Shown in pieces: positions 7,303 to 16,880 of a DNA stretch of 64,000 nucleotides. The notes beneath the pieces were generated by a model that saw nothing but the letters and a program-made list of their open reading frames with translations, was not told the DNA's origin and did not search any database. This DNA comes from Streptomyces sp. PR69 (GTDB taxonomy: Bacteria > Actinomycetota > Actinomycetes > Streptomycetales > Streptomycetaceae). Both the position numbers and the translations under genes were made by a program. Every line of letters begins with the position of its first letter. Positions within the stretch are counted from its first letter, which is position 1. Where the stretch lies: positions 186,001-250,000 of the forward strand of contig NZ_JAOWCB010000006.1 of the NCBI RefSeq assembly GCF_026420845.1, read 5' to 3'.

Positions 7303-8214
7303 GTGACTCTTGACGATCTTCGTGTCTTCGTCGCCGTGTGCCGGGCGGGCAGTCTCAGCGCCGTCGCCCGGGAGCTGGACTGCACCCAGTCGGCGGTGAG
7401 CCAGCATGTGCGGCGGCTGGAGCGGGAGACCGGGGTCAGTCTGCTGGAGCGCCATGCGCGGGGCGTCGTGCCCACCCCGGCGGGGCGGGTGCTGTGCGAC
7501 GCGGCCGCGGACGGCATCGCCGGGCTGGACTTCGCGCTGCGCCGACTGGGCGATCTGGCGCGCGGGGAGAGCGGATCGGTACGGGTGACGACGGGCGCGA
7601 CCACGGTGCGGCACTTCATGTCGGAGGCGATCGTCGCGTTCCGGCGGGCCTATCCGAGGGTGAGCCTGGAGTTCCGTACGGAGAACTCCAGCCGCAGCTG
7701 CTTCGACGCGCTCGCCGCCAGCGAGCTGGACCTCGCCTGGATCACCGTCGGCGGCCCGGTGCGCGGCATCGAGCAGCGGCCCGTCGTCGAACTGCCCTGG
7801 GTGGCGGCGGTCCGCTCGGACGACCCGCTCGCACGCCGTACCCGGATCGAGGCGTCCGACCTCCCGGGCATCCGGCTGATACGGCTGCCGCGGAACTCCA
7901 CGTCCGGGGCCCGGCTCGACGCCGCTCTCGCCGAGCTGGGCGTCCGGATCAGCTCGGACACCAGCGTCGCCGACTGGGACACCGCGCTGCTGCTCTCCGA
8001 GCTGGGCCTCGGCCATGCCGTCGTACCGGCCCTGCCCGGCTGGCAGGTGCCCGGCGACGACGGCGCGCCGCTGCGCCTCGTCCCCGTCCCCGCGCTGCCG
8101 CCGCTGCCGGTGGGGTGGGCCGTACGCCACTGGGACGCGCTGCCGCCGCTCGCGCGGACCTTCGCGGACATGGTCGCCCGCAGCTGCCGGGAGCGGGCGG
8201 CGTCCCGCGCATAG
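7303..8214 (+). CDS. LysR-family transcriptional regulator
   Basis: 303 aa. The N-terminal winged helix is clear (TLDDLRVFVAVCRAGSLSAVARELDCTQSAVSQHVRRLERETGVSLLERHARGVVPTPAGRVL). A periplasmic-binding-like effector domain follows from about residue 90 (GSVRVTTGATTVRHFM, then AVVPALPGW). GTG 7303 starts two residues before the conserved LDDLRVF; the upstream extension to 7228 is not family-like. The next gene, 236 bp downstream on the same strand, encodes a secreted hydrolase. The effector is unknown. Confidence 0.9.
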   Translation: MTLDDLRVFVAVCRAGSLSAVARELDCTQSAVSQHVRRLERETGVSLLERHARGVVPTPAGRVLCDAAADGIAGLDFALRRLGDLARGESGSVRVTTGATTVRHFMSEAIVAFRRAYPRVSLEFRTENSSRSCFDALAASELDLAWITVGGPVRGIEQRPVVELPWVAAVRSDDPLARRTRIEASDLPGIRLIRLPRNSTSGARLDAALAELGVRISSDTSVADWDTALLLSELGLGHAVVPALPGWQVPGDDGAPLRLVPVPALPPLPVGWAVRHWDALPPLARTFADMVARSCRERAASRA

Positions 8215-8450
8215 CCCCGTGCACAAGCAGCAGGCGGGCGCATGAGCCGTGCGGCTGAACGTGCGGCGCGCTGAAATGCGCCCGCAGGGGGAAGCCCGTG
8301 CGACCGGGGGCGTATGAGCCGACGGCCCCGTGTGCGTCCGGTCCTGACTGACGTCACATCACTTCAGGTCACAGGCACGGTGGTTCATGGGACAGCTCGC
8401 GACCACAGGTTGATGTGAGATGTGCGCCGCCGCGCCTAGCGTCCTGGGCC

Positions 8451-9704
8451 ATGCGAAGACTTTCACGCTCCCTCACTCTGACGGCCACCGCGCTGCTGGC
8501 GTTCGCCGCCCTGCCGCTTGAGGCGCATGCTGCTCCCCCGGCCCCGCCGGCCGCCTCCCCGCCGGCCGCCACGCCCGCCTCTCAGGAGCCCGCCTTCGCC
8601 CCGGCGGACTCCGTCACCGACGTGCGCACCCGGCTGCCCCGCCCCACCGGCCCGTATGCGGTCGGCCGCGACAGCCTCCATCTCGTCGACACCGGCCGCC
8701 CGGACCCCTGGGTGCCAGAGGCCGGGGCGCGTGAGCTGATGGTGGAGATGTACTACCCGGCCCGGCGCGGCACGGGACGTCCCGCCCGGTACACGACGGC
8801 GGAGGAGGCCCGGCTGCTGCTGGAGGCGTATGGCATGGCGGGCGCGTTCCCTCCGGAGACCCTCGGCGGCACCGCCGTCCACGGACGCGTCGCCGCCCAG
8901 CCCATGCGCAGCGTCCCGGGCCGGCATCCGCTGGTCGTGCTCTCCCCCGGCTTCGGGGCGCCGCGCTACACGCTCACCGGCCTGGCCGAGGACCTCGCCT
9001 CCCGCGGCTTTGTGGTCGCCGCCGTGGACCACGCGTACGAGTCGGCCGGCACGGCCTTCCCCGGCGGCCGGATGCTGACCTGCGTGGCCTGCGAGAAGGT
9101 CCGGACCGGCGAGGACCGGGACGTCCTCGTTCGGGGTCGCGGCGACGATGTGTCCTTCGTCCTGGACCGGCTCACCGGGCCCCGCCCCGCCTGGCGGCAC
9201 GCAACGATGATCGATCCCCGCCGGATCGGCATGGCCGGCCACTCGATCGGCGGAGCGAGCGCGGCCGCGACCATGGCGGGCGACCGCCGGGTACGCGCGG
9301 GCATCAACATGGACGGCTCTTTCGGCAGCTCCGCCGTACCCGCGGACGGGCTGGACGGCAGGCCGTTTCTGATGCTCGGCACCCATGACGGGACCCACCT
9401 CCCCGGCGGTGCGGACACCAGCTGGGACGAGGCATGGGACCGGCTCGACGGCTGGAAGCGCTGGCTGACCGTCGCCGGATCCACCCACTACAGCTTCTCG
9501 GACCTGCCCGCCTTCCTGGACCAGCTCGGCCTGCCCCAGCCGGGGTCGGACGGCGGGCGGCCGCCGCTGCCCGGCGTCCGCGCACTGGAGATCGCCCGCG
9601 CGTATACGGCGGCCTTCTTCGACGCCCATCTCAGGTGCGTCCCCCAGCCGCTGCTCCGCCGCCCGTCCGCCGGCTATCCGGAGGTGTCCTTCCACCAGCC
9701 GTGA
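8451..9704 (+). CDS. Secreted alpha/beta-hydrolase (PAF-acetylhydrolase/lipase-like)
   Basis: 417 aa. A Sec signal peptide (MRRLSRSLTLTATALLAFAALPLEAHA, cleavage near residue 27) and a Pro/Ala linker precede an alpha/beta-hydrolase domain. The domain has HPLVVLSPGFGAPRYTLTGLAEDLASRGFVVAAVDH (oxyanion region), the nucleophile elbow GHSIGGAS, a possible acid in LMLGTHDG, and a late His in STHYSFSDLP. This arrangement is that of the platelet-activating-factor acetylhydrolase family, which cleaves short ester chains. The natural substrate is unknown. The ATG at 8451 has almost no leader. Confidence 0.85.
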   Translation: MRRLSRSLTLTATALLAFAALPLEAHAAPPAPPAASPPAATPASQEPAFAPADSVTDVRTRLPRPTGPYAVGRDSLHLVDTGRPDPWVPEAGARELMVEMYYPARRGTGRPARYTTAEEARLLLEAYGMAGAFPPETLGGTAVHGRVAAQPMRSVPGRHPLVVLSPGFGAPRYTLTGLAEDLASRGFVVAAVDHAYESAGTAFPGGRMLTCVACEKVRTGEDRDVLVRGRGDDVSFVLDRLTGPRPAWRHATMIDPRRIGMAGHSIGGASAAATMAGDRRVRAGINMDGSFGSSAVPADGLDGRPFLMLGTHDGTHLPGGADTSWDEAWDRLDGWKRWLTVAGSTHYSFSDLPAFLDQLGLPQPGSDGGRPPLPGVRALEIARAYTAAFFDAHLRCVPQPLLRRPSAGYPEVSFHQP

Positions 9705-9794
9705 CCTGTGTTCTCAGCGCCCTTGACCTCAACCTCACTTCATGTCCGAGGCTTGCCGCACAGAAGCAGACGCGAGCAGAGGAGCGGGGACGAT

Positions 9795-10769
9795 ATGCGT
9801 GCGGTGCAGGCGAAGCGGTTCGGAGGGCCCGAGGTGCTGGAGGTGACCGAGGTGGCGGAGCCGGTCGCCGGAGCAGGGCAGGCAGTGGTCGAGGTGGCGG
9901 CGGTCGACACCATCTTCGTGGAGACGCAGATCCGGTCGGGCGCGTTCGCGGAGCCGTTCGGGGTGCGTACGCCGTATGTGCCAGGCGGCGGTGTCGCGGG
10001 GACCGTGGTCGCGGTCGGCGACGGAGTCAGCGAAGCGTGGCTCGGGCGGCGGGTGGTCGGCTCCGTGGGCGTCCGGGGCGGATACGCGGCGAAGGCCGTA
10101 GCCGCCGAGTCGAGGCTGGTCGCCGTGCCCGACGGGCTGGGACTGCGGGAGGCCGCGGCCCTGGCGCACGACGGGGCCACCGCCGAGGCGCTGCTGGAGG
10201 CGACCGGACTCCACGCGGGGGACACGGTGCTGATCCTCGGAGCGTCCGGGGGCATGGGGACGCTGCTGGTCCAGCTCGCCAAGGCCGCGGGGGCGAAGGT
10301 CGTCGGCGTGGCGCGGGGTGCGGAGAAGACCGGTCTCGTCAGGGAGCTGGGGGCGGACGGCATCGTGGACGCCACAGTCGGGCGGGACTGGACCGAGGCG
10401 GCACGCGCCGCCCTCGGCGAGGGCGGCGCGGACGTCGTGCTGGACGGCGTCGGCGGCGAGATGGGCCTGGCGGCCTTCGGGCTCCTCACGGACGGCGGGC
10501 GGTTCTCCGCCCACGGCGCGCCGACCGGCGGCTTCGCCGAGATCGACCCGGCGGAGGCGGACAGCAGAGGTGTCAAGCTGACGGGCATCGCCGAAGTGCA
10601 GTTGGCCGACGACGCCTATACGCGGCTGCTCACCAGGGCTCTCAAGGCCGCCGCCGAGGGCCGTCTTTGCCCGGTGGTCGGCGGGACGTTCCCGCTGGAG
10701 CGCGCGAGTGACGCCCATCGAGCGATCGAGGAGCGGAGTCTGCGGGGCAAGGTCCTGCTCACTGCGTGA
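9795..10769 (+). CDS. Zinc-free quinone oxidoreductase-type MDR dehydrogenase
   Basis: 324 aa with an N-terminal GroES-like fold (MRAVQAKRFGGPEVLEVTEVAEP, VPGGGVAGTVVAVG) and a Rossmann fold around LILGASGGMGTLLVQLAKAAGAKVVGVARG for NAD(P)H. No structural-zinc Cys cluster or catalytic zinc ligands are seen, so it fits the quinone oxidoreductase (Qor/MDR) group. GGAGCGGGGA precedes ATG 9795; the frame is open to 9708 but those residues are not family-like. It follows the hydrolase by 90 bp and may be co-transcribed. Confidence 0.85.
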   Translation: MRAVQAKRFGGPEVLEVTEVAEPVAGAGQAVVEVAAVDTIFVETQIRSGAFAEPFGVRTPYVPGGGVAGTVVAVGDGVSEAWLGRRVVGSVGVRGGYAAKAVAAESRLVAVPDGLGLREAAALAHDGATAEALLEATGLHAGDTVLILGASGGMGTLLVQLAKAAGAKVVGVARGAEKTGLVRELGADGIVDATVGRDWTEAARAALGEGGADVVLDGVGGEMGLAAFGLLTDGGRFSAHGAPTGGFAEIDPAEADSRGVKLTGIAEVQLADDAYTRLLTRALKAAAEGRLCPVVGGTFPLERASDAHRAIEERSLRGKVLLTA

Positions 10770-10970
10770 GCCTTCTGACATCGCCGCCGTCCGGCCGCCG
10801 TCCGCCATGCGGTCGGGGCCGAAGGCGAACACGCAGTCCAGCCGGCCCGGTTCGGATCGCGGGCCCGGAGTCCGGCGGTTTCGCCGGCGCCGGGCGGCAG
10901 ACCGGGTCGGCCAGGCGTCCCGGACGGCTGGTCTCGCTGATCGCAGGGTCACCGGCATACCCGCGGGTTG

Positions 10971-12233
10971 TCAGCGCTTCCGCCACGCCCGCCCGCGGCG
11001 TGCCGCCCGCCGCGAGTCCGCCAGCGCCTGGCCGACACGCCGCTCGGTCGGCGGCGACGGCAGCCCCAGCACCGCATCGGCCCGTACGACGGCCTCCCGC
11101 ACCTTGCGCGCGGCCCCCGCGAGGGCGTCGCCGTCCCGCGCCACCGCCAGGGCCGCCCGTATGACGTCGGTGTAGAGGGACTGGACGCGCTTGTACGCCA
11201 GCAGCGCCGGCAGATCCTCCTGCCATCCGGCCGCGCCGCCCGGCAGCACATCCTCCACCGCGTCGCGCCAGCGCAGCGCCGCCCGCGGCTCCTGATCCGC
11301 CGGATAGCGCATCAGATGGAGATGGGTGGCCAGGTCGTACAGCGGATCTCCGAACGCGGCCAGCTCCCAGTCGATGGTCCACAGCCGCCCCGCGGGGTCG
11401 ACGATGAAGTTCTCCCGGTGCAGATCGCCATGGAGCAGACAGAAAGGCCGCCGGGTCAGCGACCGCGCCGTCTCCGCCACCAGCCGCAGCGGCCCGGCGT
11501 CGATGCCCAGCGCCGCGAACAGCTCCCCGTACACCGGCAGATGGGCCCGGTAGACGCGCTCCTCCGTGAAGCGGATCAGCTCGGCGGCGAAGCCCGCGCA
11601 GTCCCCGTCCGCGGCGTGCGACGCATGGGCGGTCGCGGGGCTGAGCGGCAGGGAGCCCGGCGTGATCGCGGCCAGCTCCCGGAAGAGCCGGTCGATCTGG
11701 GCGGCGTGGCGCTCCTGGACGGGCGCGCCGGGCGGTCCGTACGAGGCGAGGGTCCAGCCCTCGACAAAGCGCTGCAGCCCGATCTCGCCGAAGTGGACGA
11801 TCTCCGGAACGCTGGACACCCGCCCGGCCAGCTCCCGGATCAGCGCTCCTTCGGAGGGAAAGCTGCGCCGGTCGAACCAGAGGATGCCGTCGCGGGGCTC
11901 CCGGCACTTCCAGCGGACGGCTCCGGCCCGGCCGTCGGCGTCCGGCAGCGGGAACGCATAGGTCTCGTGGTGATATCCCTTGAGCGGGCCCTCGATCAGC
12001 TCCTCGCCCGCGCTCAGCCGGATCGCCTTCAGCCGCACGGCCGAGGACCGGCCGACTGCCGTCTCAGGCCCCACAGGCGCAGGCCCCACAGGCGCAGGCC
12101 CCACAGGCGCGGGCCCGACAGGCGCGGGCCCAGCCGCTGTGTCCCAGTCCCCCGCGTGAATACCGCCGCCCCTTGGTCGAGTGCCCCGGGCACCAGGCCC
12201 CTCATGCCAGCACGGTACAACTGATGCTGCCAT
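10971..12233 (-). CDS. Aminoglycoside-phosphotransferase (APH) family kinase-like protein
   Basis: About 420 aa. The kinase-like core begins around residue 70 and shows the Brenner-type catalytic loop LLHGDLHRENFIVDP and the metal-binding IDWELAAFGDPLYDLATHLH. The family phosphorylates small molecules such as antibiotics, homoserine or choline; the substrate cannot be told. The N-terminus contains four tandem PAPVG units, so the true start is unsure; ATG 12233 is used. It is followed in the same direction by no close gene and preceded by the HAD/GntR operon (17 bp away), with which it may be co-transcribed. Confidence 0.8.
   Translation of the reverse strand: MAASVVPCWHEGPGARGTRPRGGGIHAGDWDTAAGPAPVGPAPVGPAPVGPAPVGPETAVGRSSAVRLKAIRLSAGEELIEGPLKGYHHETYAFPLPDADGRAGAVRWKCREPRDGILWFDRRSFPSEGALIRELAGRVSSVPEIVHFGEIGLQRFVEGWTLASYGPPGAPVQERHAAQIDRLFRELAAITPGSLPLSPATAHASHAADGDCAGFAAELIRFTEERVYRAHLPVYGELFAALGIDAGPLRLVAETARSLTRRPFCLLHGDLHRENFIVDPAGRLWTIDWELAAFGDPLYDLATHLHLMRYPADQEPRAALRWRDAVEDVLPGGAAGWQEDLPALLAYKRVQSLYTDVIRAALAVARDGDALAGAARKVREAVVRADAVLGLPSPPTERRVGQALADSRRAARRGRAWRKR
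12068..12127 (-). repeat. 15-bp minisatellite, four units, coding PAPVG
   Basis: Four 15-bp units (core GCCCCACAGGCGC) lie head to tail inside the 5' end of the APH-like gene. The units differ only at a few positions, which indicates recent slippage or unequal crossover. The unit length keeps the reading frame. Confidence 0.9.
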
Positions 12234-12249
12234 GAGGGCAGTTACCCGC

Positions 12250-12999
12250 TCACAGCCCCAGTGCACGCGCGGCGGAGGTGAATTCGCCCATCGACGCCGC
12301 CACCGGCCCGCCGCCCGCCGCGCGCAGCCGCCGCCTGCCCTCCGGCGAGCGGTGATAGCCGCAGAACGGCATCGACAGCGCGTCCGCGGCCAGCCGGTCG
12401 GTGACCGTGTCGCCGATCATCAGATGGTCTTCCGCGGGGATGCCGGGGATCATCGCCAGGCGCAGCGGATACGGGTCGGGCTTCATCAGCGTGGCGTCGC
12501 GCGGCCTGCCGACGACCGGCCCGTCGAGGCAGTCGAGCAGGGCCTGCCGCTCCAGACAGCGCCGGGCCGCGTCCGCGCAGTTGTTGGTGGCGACGGACAG
12601 ATGGCGGCCGGCGGCGTGCCAGAGGCGGATGAAGTCCGCCGCGCCCGGGGTCGGCGTCGCGGATTCGGCGGCCGTGCGCTCCCAGGCGTTGAGCGCGTCA
12701 TGCATCTCGGCGACGGCCCGCTCCCGGCGCCGCCCCACGTCCGAGGCCCGGTCCCGCCGCAGCTCCTCCGTATGGCGCAGCAGTACGGCGATGGGGTCGG
12801 CGCATCCGCTCAGCTCAGCCAGCGGGCAGCCGTGCCGCTCGGCGATCCGGAGCAGTTCCCCGGCGATGCGGTCGGCGGGCGCTCCGGCGAAGACGGAGGC
12901 GACCGGTCCGTCCAGATCGAGGATGAGGCACTTGGCCCGGGACAGGGCGCGCCGCAGATCGACGGGGGCGAGAGAGGCGACGGGGGGCAGGGGCAGCAC
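12250..12999 (-). CDS. HAD-superfamily hydrolase
   Basis: 249 aa. HAD motif I is LILDLDGPVASVFAG (nucleophile and acid/base Asp). Motif II is near SVATNNCAD (Thr), motif III a Lys in LMKPDPYPL, and motif IV IGDTVTDRLAA. The cap region is helical. Likely a small-molecule phosphatase. Start is GTG 12999, two bases after the GntR stop, so translation is coupled. It is the only enzyme directly attached to that regulator. Confidence 0.85.
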   Translation of the reverse strand: MLPLPPVASLAPVDLRRALSRAKCLILDLDGPVASVFAGAPADRIAGELLRIAERHGCPLAELSGCADPIAVLLRHTEELRRDRASDVGRRRERAVAEMHDALNAWERTAAESATPTPGAADFIRLWHAAGRHLSVATNNCADAARRCLERQALLDCLDGPVVGRPRDATLMKPDPYPLRLAMIPGIPAEDHLMIGDTVTDRLAADALSMPFCGYHRSPEGRRRLRAAGGGPVAASMGEFTSAARALGL

Positions 13000-13001
13000 G
13001 G

Positions 13002-13949
13002 TCAGAAGTCCGCCTTCTTGGCCTTGTTCTTCCAGGTCTGGTCGAAGAATTCCTGGGCGTCGTGCACGATGCCGGCCTGGGTGGGGTCGGCCGTGGCACG
13101 GAAGGGGAACAGCGTGGCCCCGGTGCCGTATGCGTCGAGGATGGTGACCTCTTCGTTGTCCGGTGGGAGGGTGATGGTCCCCTCTTCCGGGATGTAGAAG
13201 CCTTGCAGCGCCAGTCGGCGGTTCAGAATGTACAGCTTGAGCTGAGGGGCTGTTTGCACCAGCCGGACCTCGACGGAGACCTTCGGTACGAAGCCCCGGT
13301 TCCGCAGCTCGTACAGAGCCTCCCTGAGCATGGTGGCATGCGCCTGGAGGATGCCTCGCAGCCGGTCGCGCACCCGGGGGTCGTCCGTGCCGTCGGTGCG
13401 CCGGGGTATCGACAGATGGGGTGACCTGGCGTCCGGCAGGATGAGCCGGGCCCTGATGCTGCGCGGGGGGCGGCTGCGGCCGGCGACGATGCGCGCCTTC
13501 TGGTCGGTGACGCGGGTGGCGAGGGACTCGGTGGTCATCGAGTAGACGTCGAGGGTGACGTCCCGCGCGGCGAACGCCTCTTCCAGGTAGGGAGAGAGGA
13601 CCACCGGCGGCACCCGTTCGGAGACGACGGCCCACAGCTCTTCGCCGTCCGCGGCCCCGTCGCCCCCGCCCGCGTCCTCGCCTCCGGCCGGGCGGGCGGC
13701 CGTCGGCGGACGCCCCTTCACAAAGGTGCCGCTGCCCTGCCGGGTGACGATCAGCCCGCGTTCGCGCAGCAGATCGAGCGCCTGGATGACGGTCGCCCGG
13801 GACACCCCGTACTCCGAGGCCAGTTCGCCCTGTGTCGGGAGGCGCTCTCCGGGGCCGTGGGCGCCGCTGTTGATCTTCTTGCGCAGCTCGTCGGCGACCC
13901 ATCGATAGCGGTAGGTCGCATCTCTCGAACCGGGCCCATGGCTTGTCAC
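13002..13949 (-). CDS. GntR-family regulator with a large C-terminal domain
   Basis: 315 aa. The N-terminal GntR winged helix (about 12-80) reads YRWVADELRKKINSGAHGPGERLPTQGELASEYGVSRATVIQALDLLRERGLIVTRQGSGTFV. The C-terminal part (about 100-315) is not a clear FadR or UTRA domain; it contains TLDVYSMTTESL and TILDAYGTGATLFPF, and may sense a ligand or bind a partner. GTG 13949 is the only in-frame start. A tandem CCTACAAC repeat abuts it, which suggests autoregulation and a leaderless or nearly leaderless message. The downstream HAD gene is coupled. Confidence 0.83.
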   Translation of the reverse strand: MTSHGPGSRDATYRYRWVADELRKKINSGAHGPGERLPTQGELASEYGVSRATVIQALDLLRERGLIVTRQGSGTFVKGRPPTAARPAGGEDAGGGDGAADGEELWAVVSERVPPVVLSPYLEEAFAARDVTLDVYSMTTESLATRVTDQKARIVAGRSRPPRSIRARLILPDARSPHLSIPRRTDGTDDPRVRDRLRGILQAHATMLREALYELRNRGFVPKVSVEVRLVQTAPQLKLYILNRRLALQGFYIPEEGTITLPPDNEEVTILDAYGTGATLFPFRATADPTQAGIVHDAQEFFDQTWKNKAKKADF

Positions 13950-13965
13950 CCTACAACCCTACAAC
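13950..13965. promoter_or_regulatory. Tandem 8-bp repeat abutting the GntR start
   Basis: CCTACAAC occurs twice head to tail (13950-13957 and 13958-13965), directly next to the GntR start codon. The following 130 bp are unusually AT-rich and lead to a small divergent gene. It is a plausible GntR operator covering the promoter of its own gene. Confidence 0.5.
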
Positions 13966-14146
13966 TGCCCATCCGCCGACAAGAGATGACAACCCGACAT
14001 CCTTCAACTCACTCAAATTACCGGACAAGTTTGCGAGCACTCCCCCGAAGGGAAACAATCCATCAAGACAACCAGACTAATTTGTACGGGAGTTGACACA
14101 ACGACGTGCGAGCCCGGCAACGAAGACCCCGAAGGAGTGACCGCCC

Positions 14147-14314
14147 ATGCCCCTCATCACGCTCGCCATCGAGCAGTTCGTGCAGTGGCGTTACGGCTTC
14201 ACCGCCGCGCTGGGTGTGACGCTGCTGAGCATCGGGCTGAAAACCGAGAACGCCACCTGCACCTGCATCGGCGGGGGCCTGCTGATCGCCCCGGCCCTGC
14301 AGCCGGGGAGCTGA
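14147..14314 (+). CDS. Small membrane protein, 55 aa, unknown function
   Basis: ATG 14147 has GGAG nine bases upstream (GAAGGAGTGACCGCCC). The product, starting MPLITLAIEQFVQWRYGF, has one or two hydrophobic segments (TAALGVTLLSIGL and GGGLLIAPALQPGS) with a CTC motif between them (NATCTCIGG). No family is recognised. It is divergent from the GntR gene across an AT-rich promoter region with a TTGACA at 14093-14098, so the regulator may control it. Confidence 0.6.
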   Translation: MPLITLAIEQFVQWRYGFTAALGVTLLSIGLKTENATCTCIGGGLLIAPALQPGS

Positions 14315-14372
14315 CCCCGCGGGATCAGAAGCACGCGGAACCAGACGGAGCCAGGATCAGGAGGAGTCAGGA

Positions 14373-15806
14373 TCAGAAGGAGTCGGGGCACCACGGCCGT
14401 CTGGCCGTACGGAACAGCACATCCGCCGTCCCCGCCGCCCCGGCGGTCTCCTCCGCCACCCGGCCCAGCGCCGCCAGCCGCACCGCCGACTCGTCGCCCA
14501 GCCACAGCGACCCCAGCGCGCCGACGTCCAGGGTCAGATCGGGCGACGCATCGGTCGGTGCGCAGCTCGCGCCCTCAGGGCCCGCATCCAGCCGGAAGCG
14601 GCCCCCGGCCAGCCCGTCCCCGTCCCGTACGTCCAGCACCACAGCGCCCGGCACCGGATAGGTACGCGCCTCAAGGGCCCGTACGACGTCCAGGATGCGC
14701 ACCCATACGAAGTCCGACACATGGGTCAGCCGCGCGGCCCGCGGATCGGGCAGCAGCAGCGGCAGCACATCGTCCACGGCCCGGAAGCCGGACTTCACCT
14801 TCGTGACCCAGTCCACGGAGCAGACGAAGTGCCACAGCGCGCGCTCCGCCGCCGGGGTCACCGCGATCAGCTCCTCCACCGACGCCGTGTTCTGCGGCTG
14901 TCCGCTGTCGCTCCACTGGTCGTCGGCCCGGTAGGCGAGGAGTCCCTCGACCACTCCGGACGCCGAGCGGTAGAGCGCGTAGTACGGCTCCTTCCACGGG
15001 TCGAAGTCCATGGTGACCGCCCCGGTGGCGAGCTTCCAGCCGTGCTCGGTCCGGCTCACCACGCCGTGCCGCTGCGCCCGCAGCCGCTCGTGCAGCGCGG
15101 GCCCCTCCTTGCGCACCTCGGCGGCCGTGACGAGGTCGACCCGGCCGCCGTCCCCGGCCGAAGGCCCCGGCCCGCGCGCGTCGAGCCCGGAGCGCGGCAC
15201 GTCGACCGTCCACTCCGCGACCGAGACGGCGGGCCCGAAGCCGAACCGCCCGTAGATCGGATACTCGGCCGCGATCAGTGTGGAGACGACATCGCCCCGC
15301 TCCTTCGCCGCCGCGAGATCCGCCGCCATCATGCGGCTGAGCAGCCCGCGGCGGCGGTGCGTGGGCGAGACGGTCACATTGGTGACCGCGCTGGCGGCCA
15401 CCGCCGCCCCGCCGACCGCCGTGATCTCCTGCGGGAAGGAGCGGAACGTCGCCACGCACCGGCCGCCGTCGAACGCGCCCTGCGTACGGTCGATGGCGAC
15501 GCCCGAGCGCCGGGTCTCGACATCCCGGTCCGTCGGGGTCGGGGCGCGCAGAAAGCCGGTGTTCAGGGCCCGGACCCAGTCGGGGAACTCGGAGTCGGTC
15601 ACCGTCCGTATCCCGGCCTCCGTCCGTATCCCGGCCTCCGTCCGGATGCCGGTGGGCGTCCGATTCCCGGTCGGCGTCGGGGAGCCGGCTGGCGTCGGGG
15701 TGTGGGCCGGGGTGTGGGCCGGCGTCAGGGTGTCGCCCGTCGTCCGGGTGCCCGTGGCCGCCGGGGCGTCAGTCGGTGTCCGCATGTCGGCGTGCGCGTG
15801 CGTCAT
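14373..15806 (-). CDS. Eis-like GNAT acetyltransferase
   Basis: The catalytic part, from about residue 70, matches the Eis family. An N-terminal GNAT domain has [20 protein letters not shown] (acetyl-CoA loop) and [14 protein letters not shown] second GNAT-like half and a C-terminal SCP2-like domain ([29 protein letters not shown]) follow. Eis enzymes acetylate amines, including aminoglycosides and protein lysines. From ATG 15806 the protein is 477 aa with a Thr/Pro repeat head. GTG 15602 gives 409 aa, the usual Eis length, and may be the real start. Confidence 0.82.
   Translation of the reverse strand: MTHAHADMRTPTDAPAATGTRTTGDTLTPAHTPAHTPTPAGSPTPTGNRTPTGIRTEAGIRTEAGIRTVTDSEFPDWVRALNTGFLRAPTPTDRDVETRRSGVAIDRTQGAFDGGRCVATFRSFPQEITAVGGAAVAASAVTNVTVSPTHRRRGLLSRMMAADLAAAKERGDVVSTLIAAEYPIYGRFGFGPAVSVAEWTVDVPRSGLDARGPGPSAGDGGRVDLVTAAEVRKEGPALHERLRAQRHGVVSRTEHGWKLATGAVTMDFDPWKEPYYALYRSASGVVEGLLAYRADDQWSDSGQPQNTASVEELIAVTPAAERALWHFVCSVDWVTKVKSGFRAVDDVLPLLLPDPRAARLTHVSDFVWVRILDVVRALEARTYPVPGAVVLDVRDGDGLAGGRFRLDAGPEGASCAPTDASPDLTLDVGALGSLWLGDESAVRLAALGRVAEETAGAAGTADVLFRTARRPWCPDSF
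15603..15710 (-). repeat. 18-bp minisatellite, about six diverging units
   Basis: Units of 18 bp with core CGTCCGTATCCCGGCCTC run in tandem. The first two are identical and the later ones decay. If translated they give GIRTEA-like hexapeptides. They lie just upstream of the likely GTG 15602 start of the Eis-like gene, so they are either an N-terminal extension or leader DNA. Confidence 0.85.
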
Positions 15807-15831
15807 GCGGGTCACGCTAGAGCGGCGGACC

Positions 15832-16821
15832 TCAGAAAGTCGCGCGGATTTCTCCGACCTCGACGCCGCCGCCGAGCAGCGGCATGCGCCCGATCCGGCC
15901 GACCACGGGCGCGTCGAGCCCCATCCGCTCAAGCACCCGGGCCAGCACGGGGCCCAGCACACGGCTCCCACCGTCGTCGATCTTGAAGGCCAGCGCCCGG
16001 CCGTCCGGAAGGGCCACCGCCTGCACCGCCTCCGCGCCCATCTTCGACAGCGCGCCCGGCACCTCGCGCATCAGCCAGGTGTCGTGACGCCGGGTGCCGG
16101 CCACATACTCGGGGTGGGCGCGCATCGCGTCCGCCACCCGGCGCTCGGCCGTGCCCGGCGCCGCCAGCACGAAGGACCGGTAGGCGCGGGCCAGACCGGT
16201 CAGCGTGATCGCCATCAGGGGCGCGCCGCAGCCGTCCGTGCCGACCGCGGACACCGGCTCGCCCGCCGCCTCCTCGACGACCGTGCGGACCAGCTGCTGC
16301 AGCGGGTGCGCAGGATCGAGATAGCTCTCCAGATCCCAGCCGCCCTGGCGGCAGGCGGCGAGCATCGCGGCATGCTTGCCGGAGCAGTTCATCGCCACCT
16401 TGTCCCGCACCTGGCCCGCCGCCAGATAGCTCTCCGCCTCGACCGGGTCCAGCGGCAGATCGGCCGGGGTCTGAAGCTCGGCGGAGGTCAGCCCGTGCTC
16501 GGCGAGCATCTTGCGTACGAGGTCGAGATGGAAGCCCTCGCCCGAGTGGCTGGCCGCCGCCAGCGCCAGCCGCTCCCCCGCCAGGTCGAGCCCCGCGCGC
16601 AGCACGGCGGCCGCCTGCATGGGCTTGTTGCTGGAGCGGGGGAAGACCGGAACCCCGGGCTCGCCGAGCGTCAGCTCCACGCTGCCGTCGGCGGCCAGAA
16701 CGACCAGCGACCCGCGATGACGGCCCTCGACAAAGCCGGAGCGCACGACTTCGGCGAGGACCGGGGACATCGGGGACGCCGGAGACGACGCGGATATCGC
16801 GGCAGTGGCGGAGGAGGTCAT
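15832..16821 (-). CDS. Type II-like asparaginase (Asparaginase_II family)
   Basis: 329 aa matching Pfam Asparaginase_II, the thermolabile actinobacterial/Rhizobium etli type rather than the E. coli type. Visible family blocks are [68 protein letters not shown] and [13 protein letters not shown]. The Ser-Lys pair in the SSNKP and CSGKH blocks is the family's catalytic set. It hydrolyses asparagine to aspartate plus ammonia in the cytosol. ATG 16821 is used; ATG 16767 (MSPVLAEVV) is also plausible. Confidence 0.88.
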   Translation of the reverse strand: MTSSATAAISASSPASPMSPVLAEVVRSGFVEGRHRGSLVVLAADGSVELTLGEPGVPVFPRSSNKPMQAAAVLRAGLDLAGERLALAAASHSGEGFHLDLVRKMLAEHGLTSAELQTPADLPLDPVEAESYLAAGQVRDKVAMNCSGKHAAMLAACRQGGWDLESYLDPAHPLQQLVRTVVEEAAGEPVSAVGTDGCGAPLMAITLTGLARAYRSFVLAAPGTAERRVADAMRAHPEYVAGTRRHDTWLMREVPGALSKMGAEAVQAVALPDGRALAFKIDDGGSRVLGPVLARVLERMGLDAPVVGRIGRMPLLGGGVEVGEIRATF

Positions 16822-16880
16822 CGGCGGCCTTCCAGGGGGTGGACCCGCCGGAGACCCCCGGGCCCGGCGGGGCCCCTGCG

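Noticed and set aside
9434..10711. Long Arg/Gly-rich plus-strand ORF over the quinone oxidoreductase
   Set aside because: Frame-shifted shadow in high-GC DNA; the oxidoreductase motifs are in the other frame.
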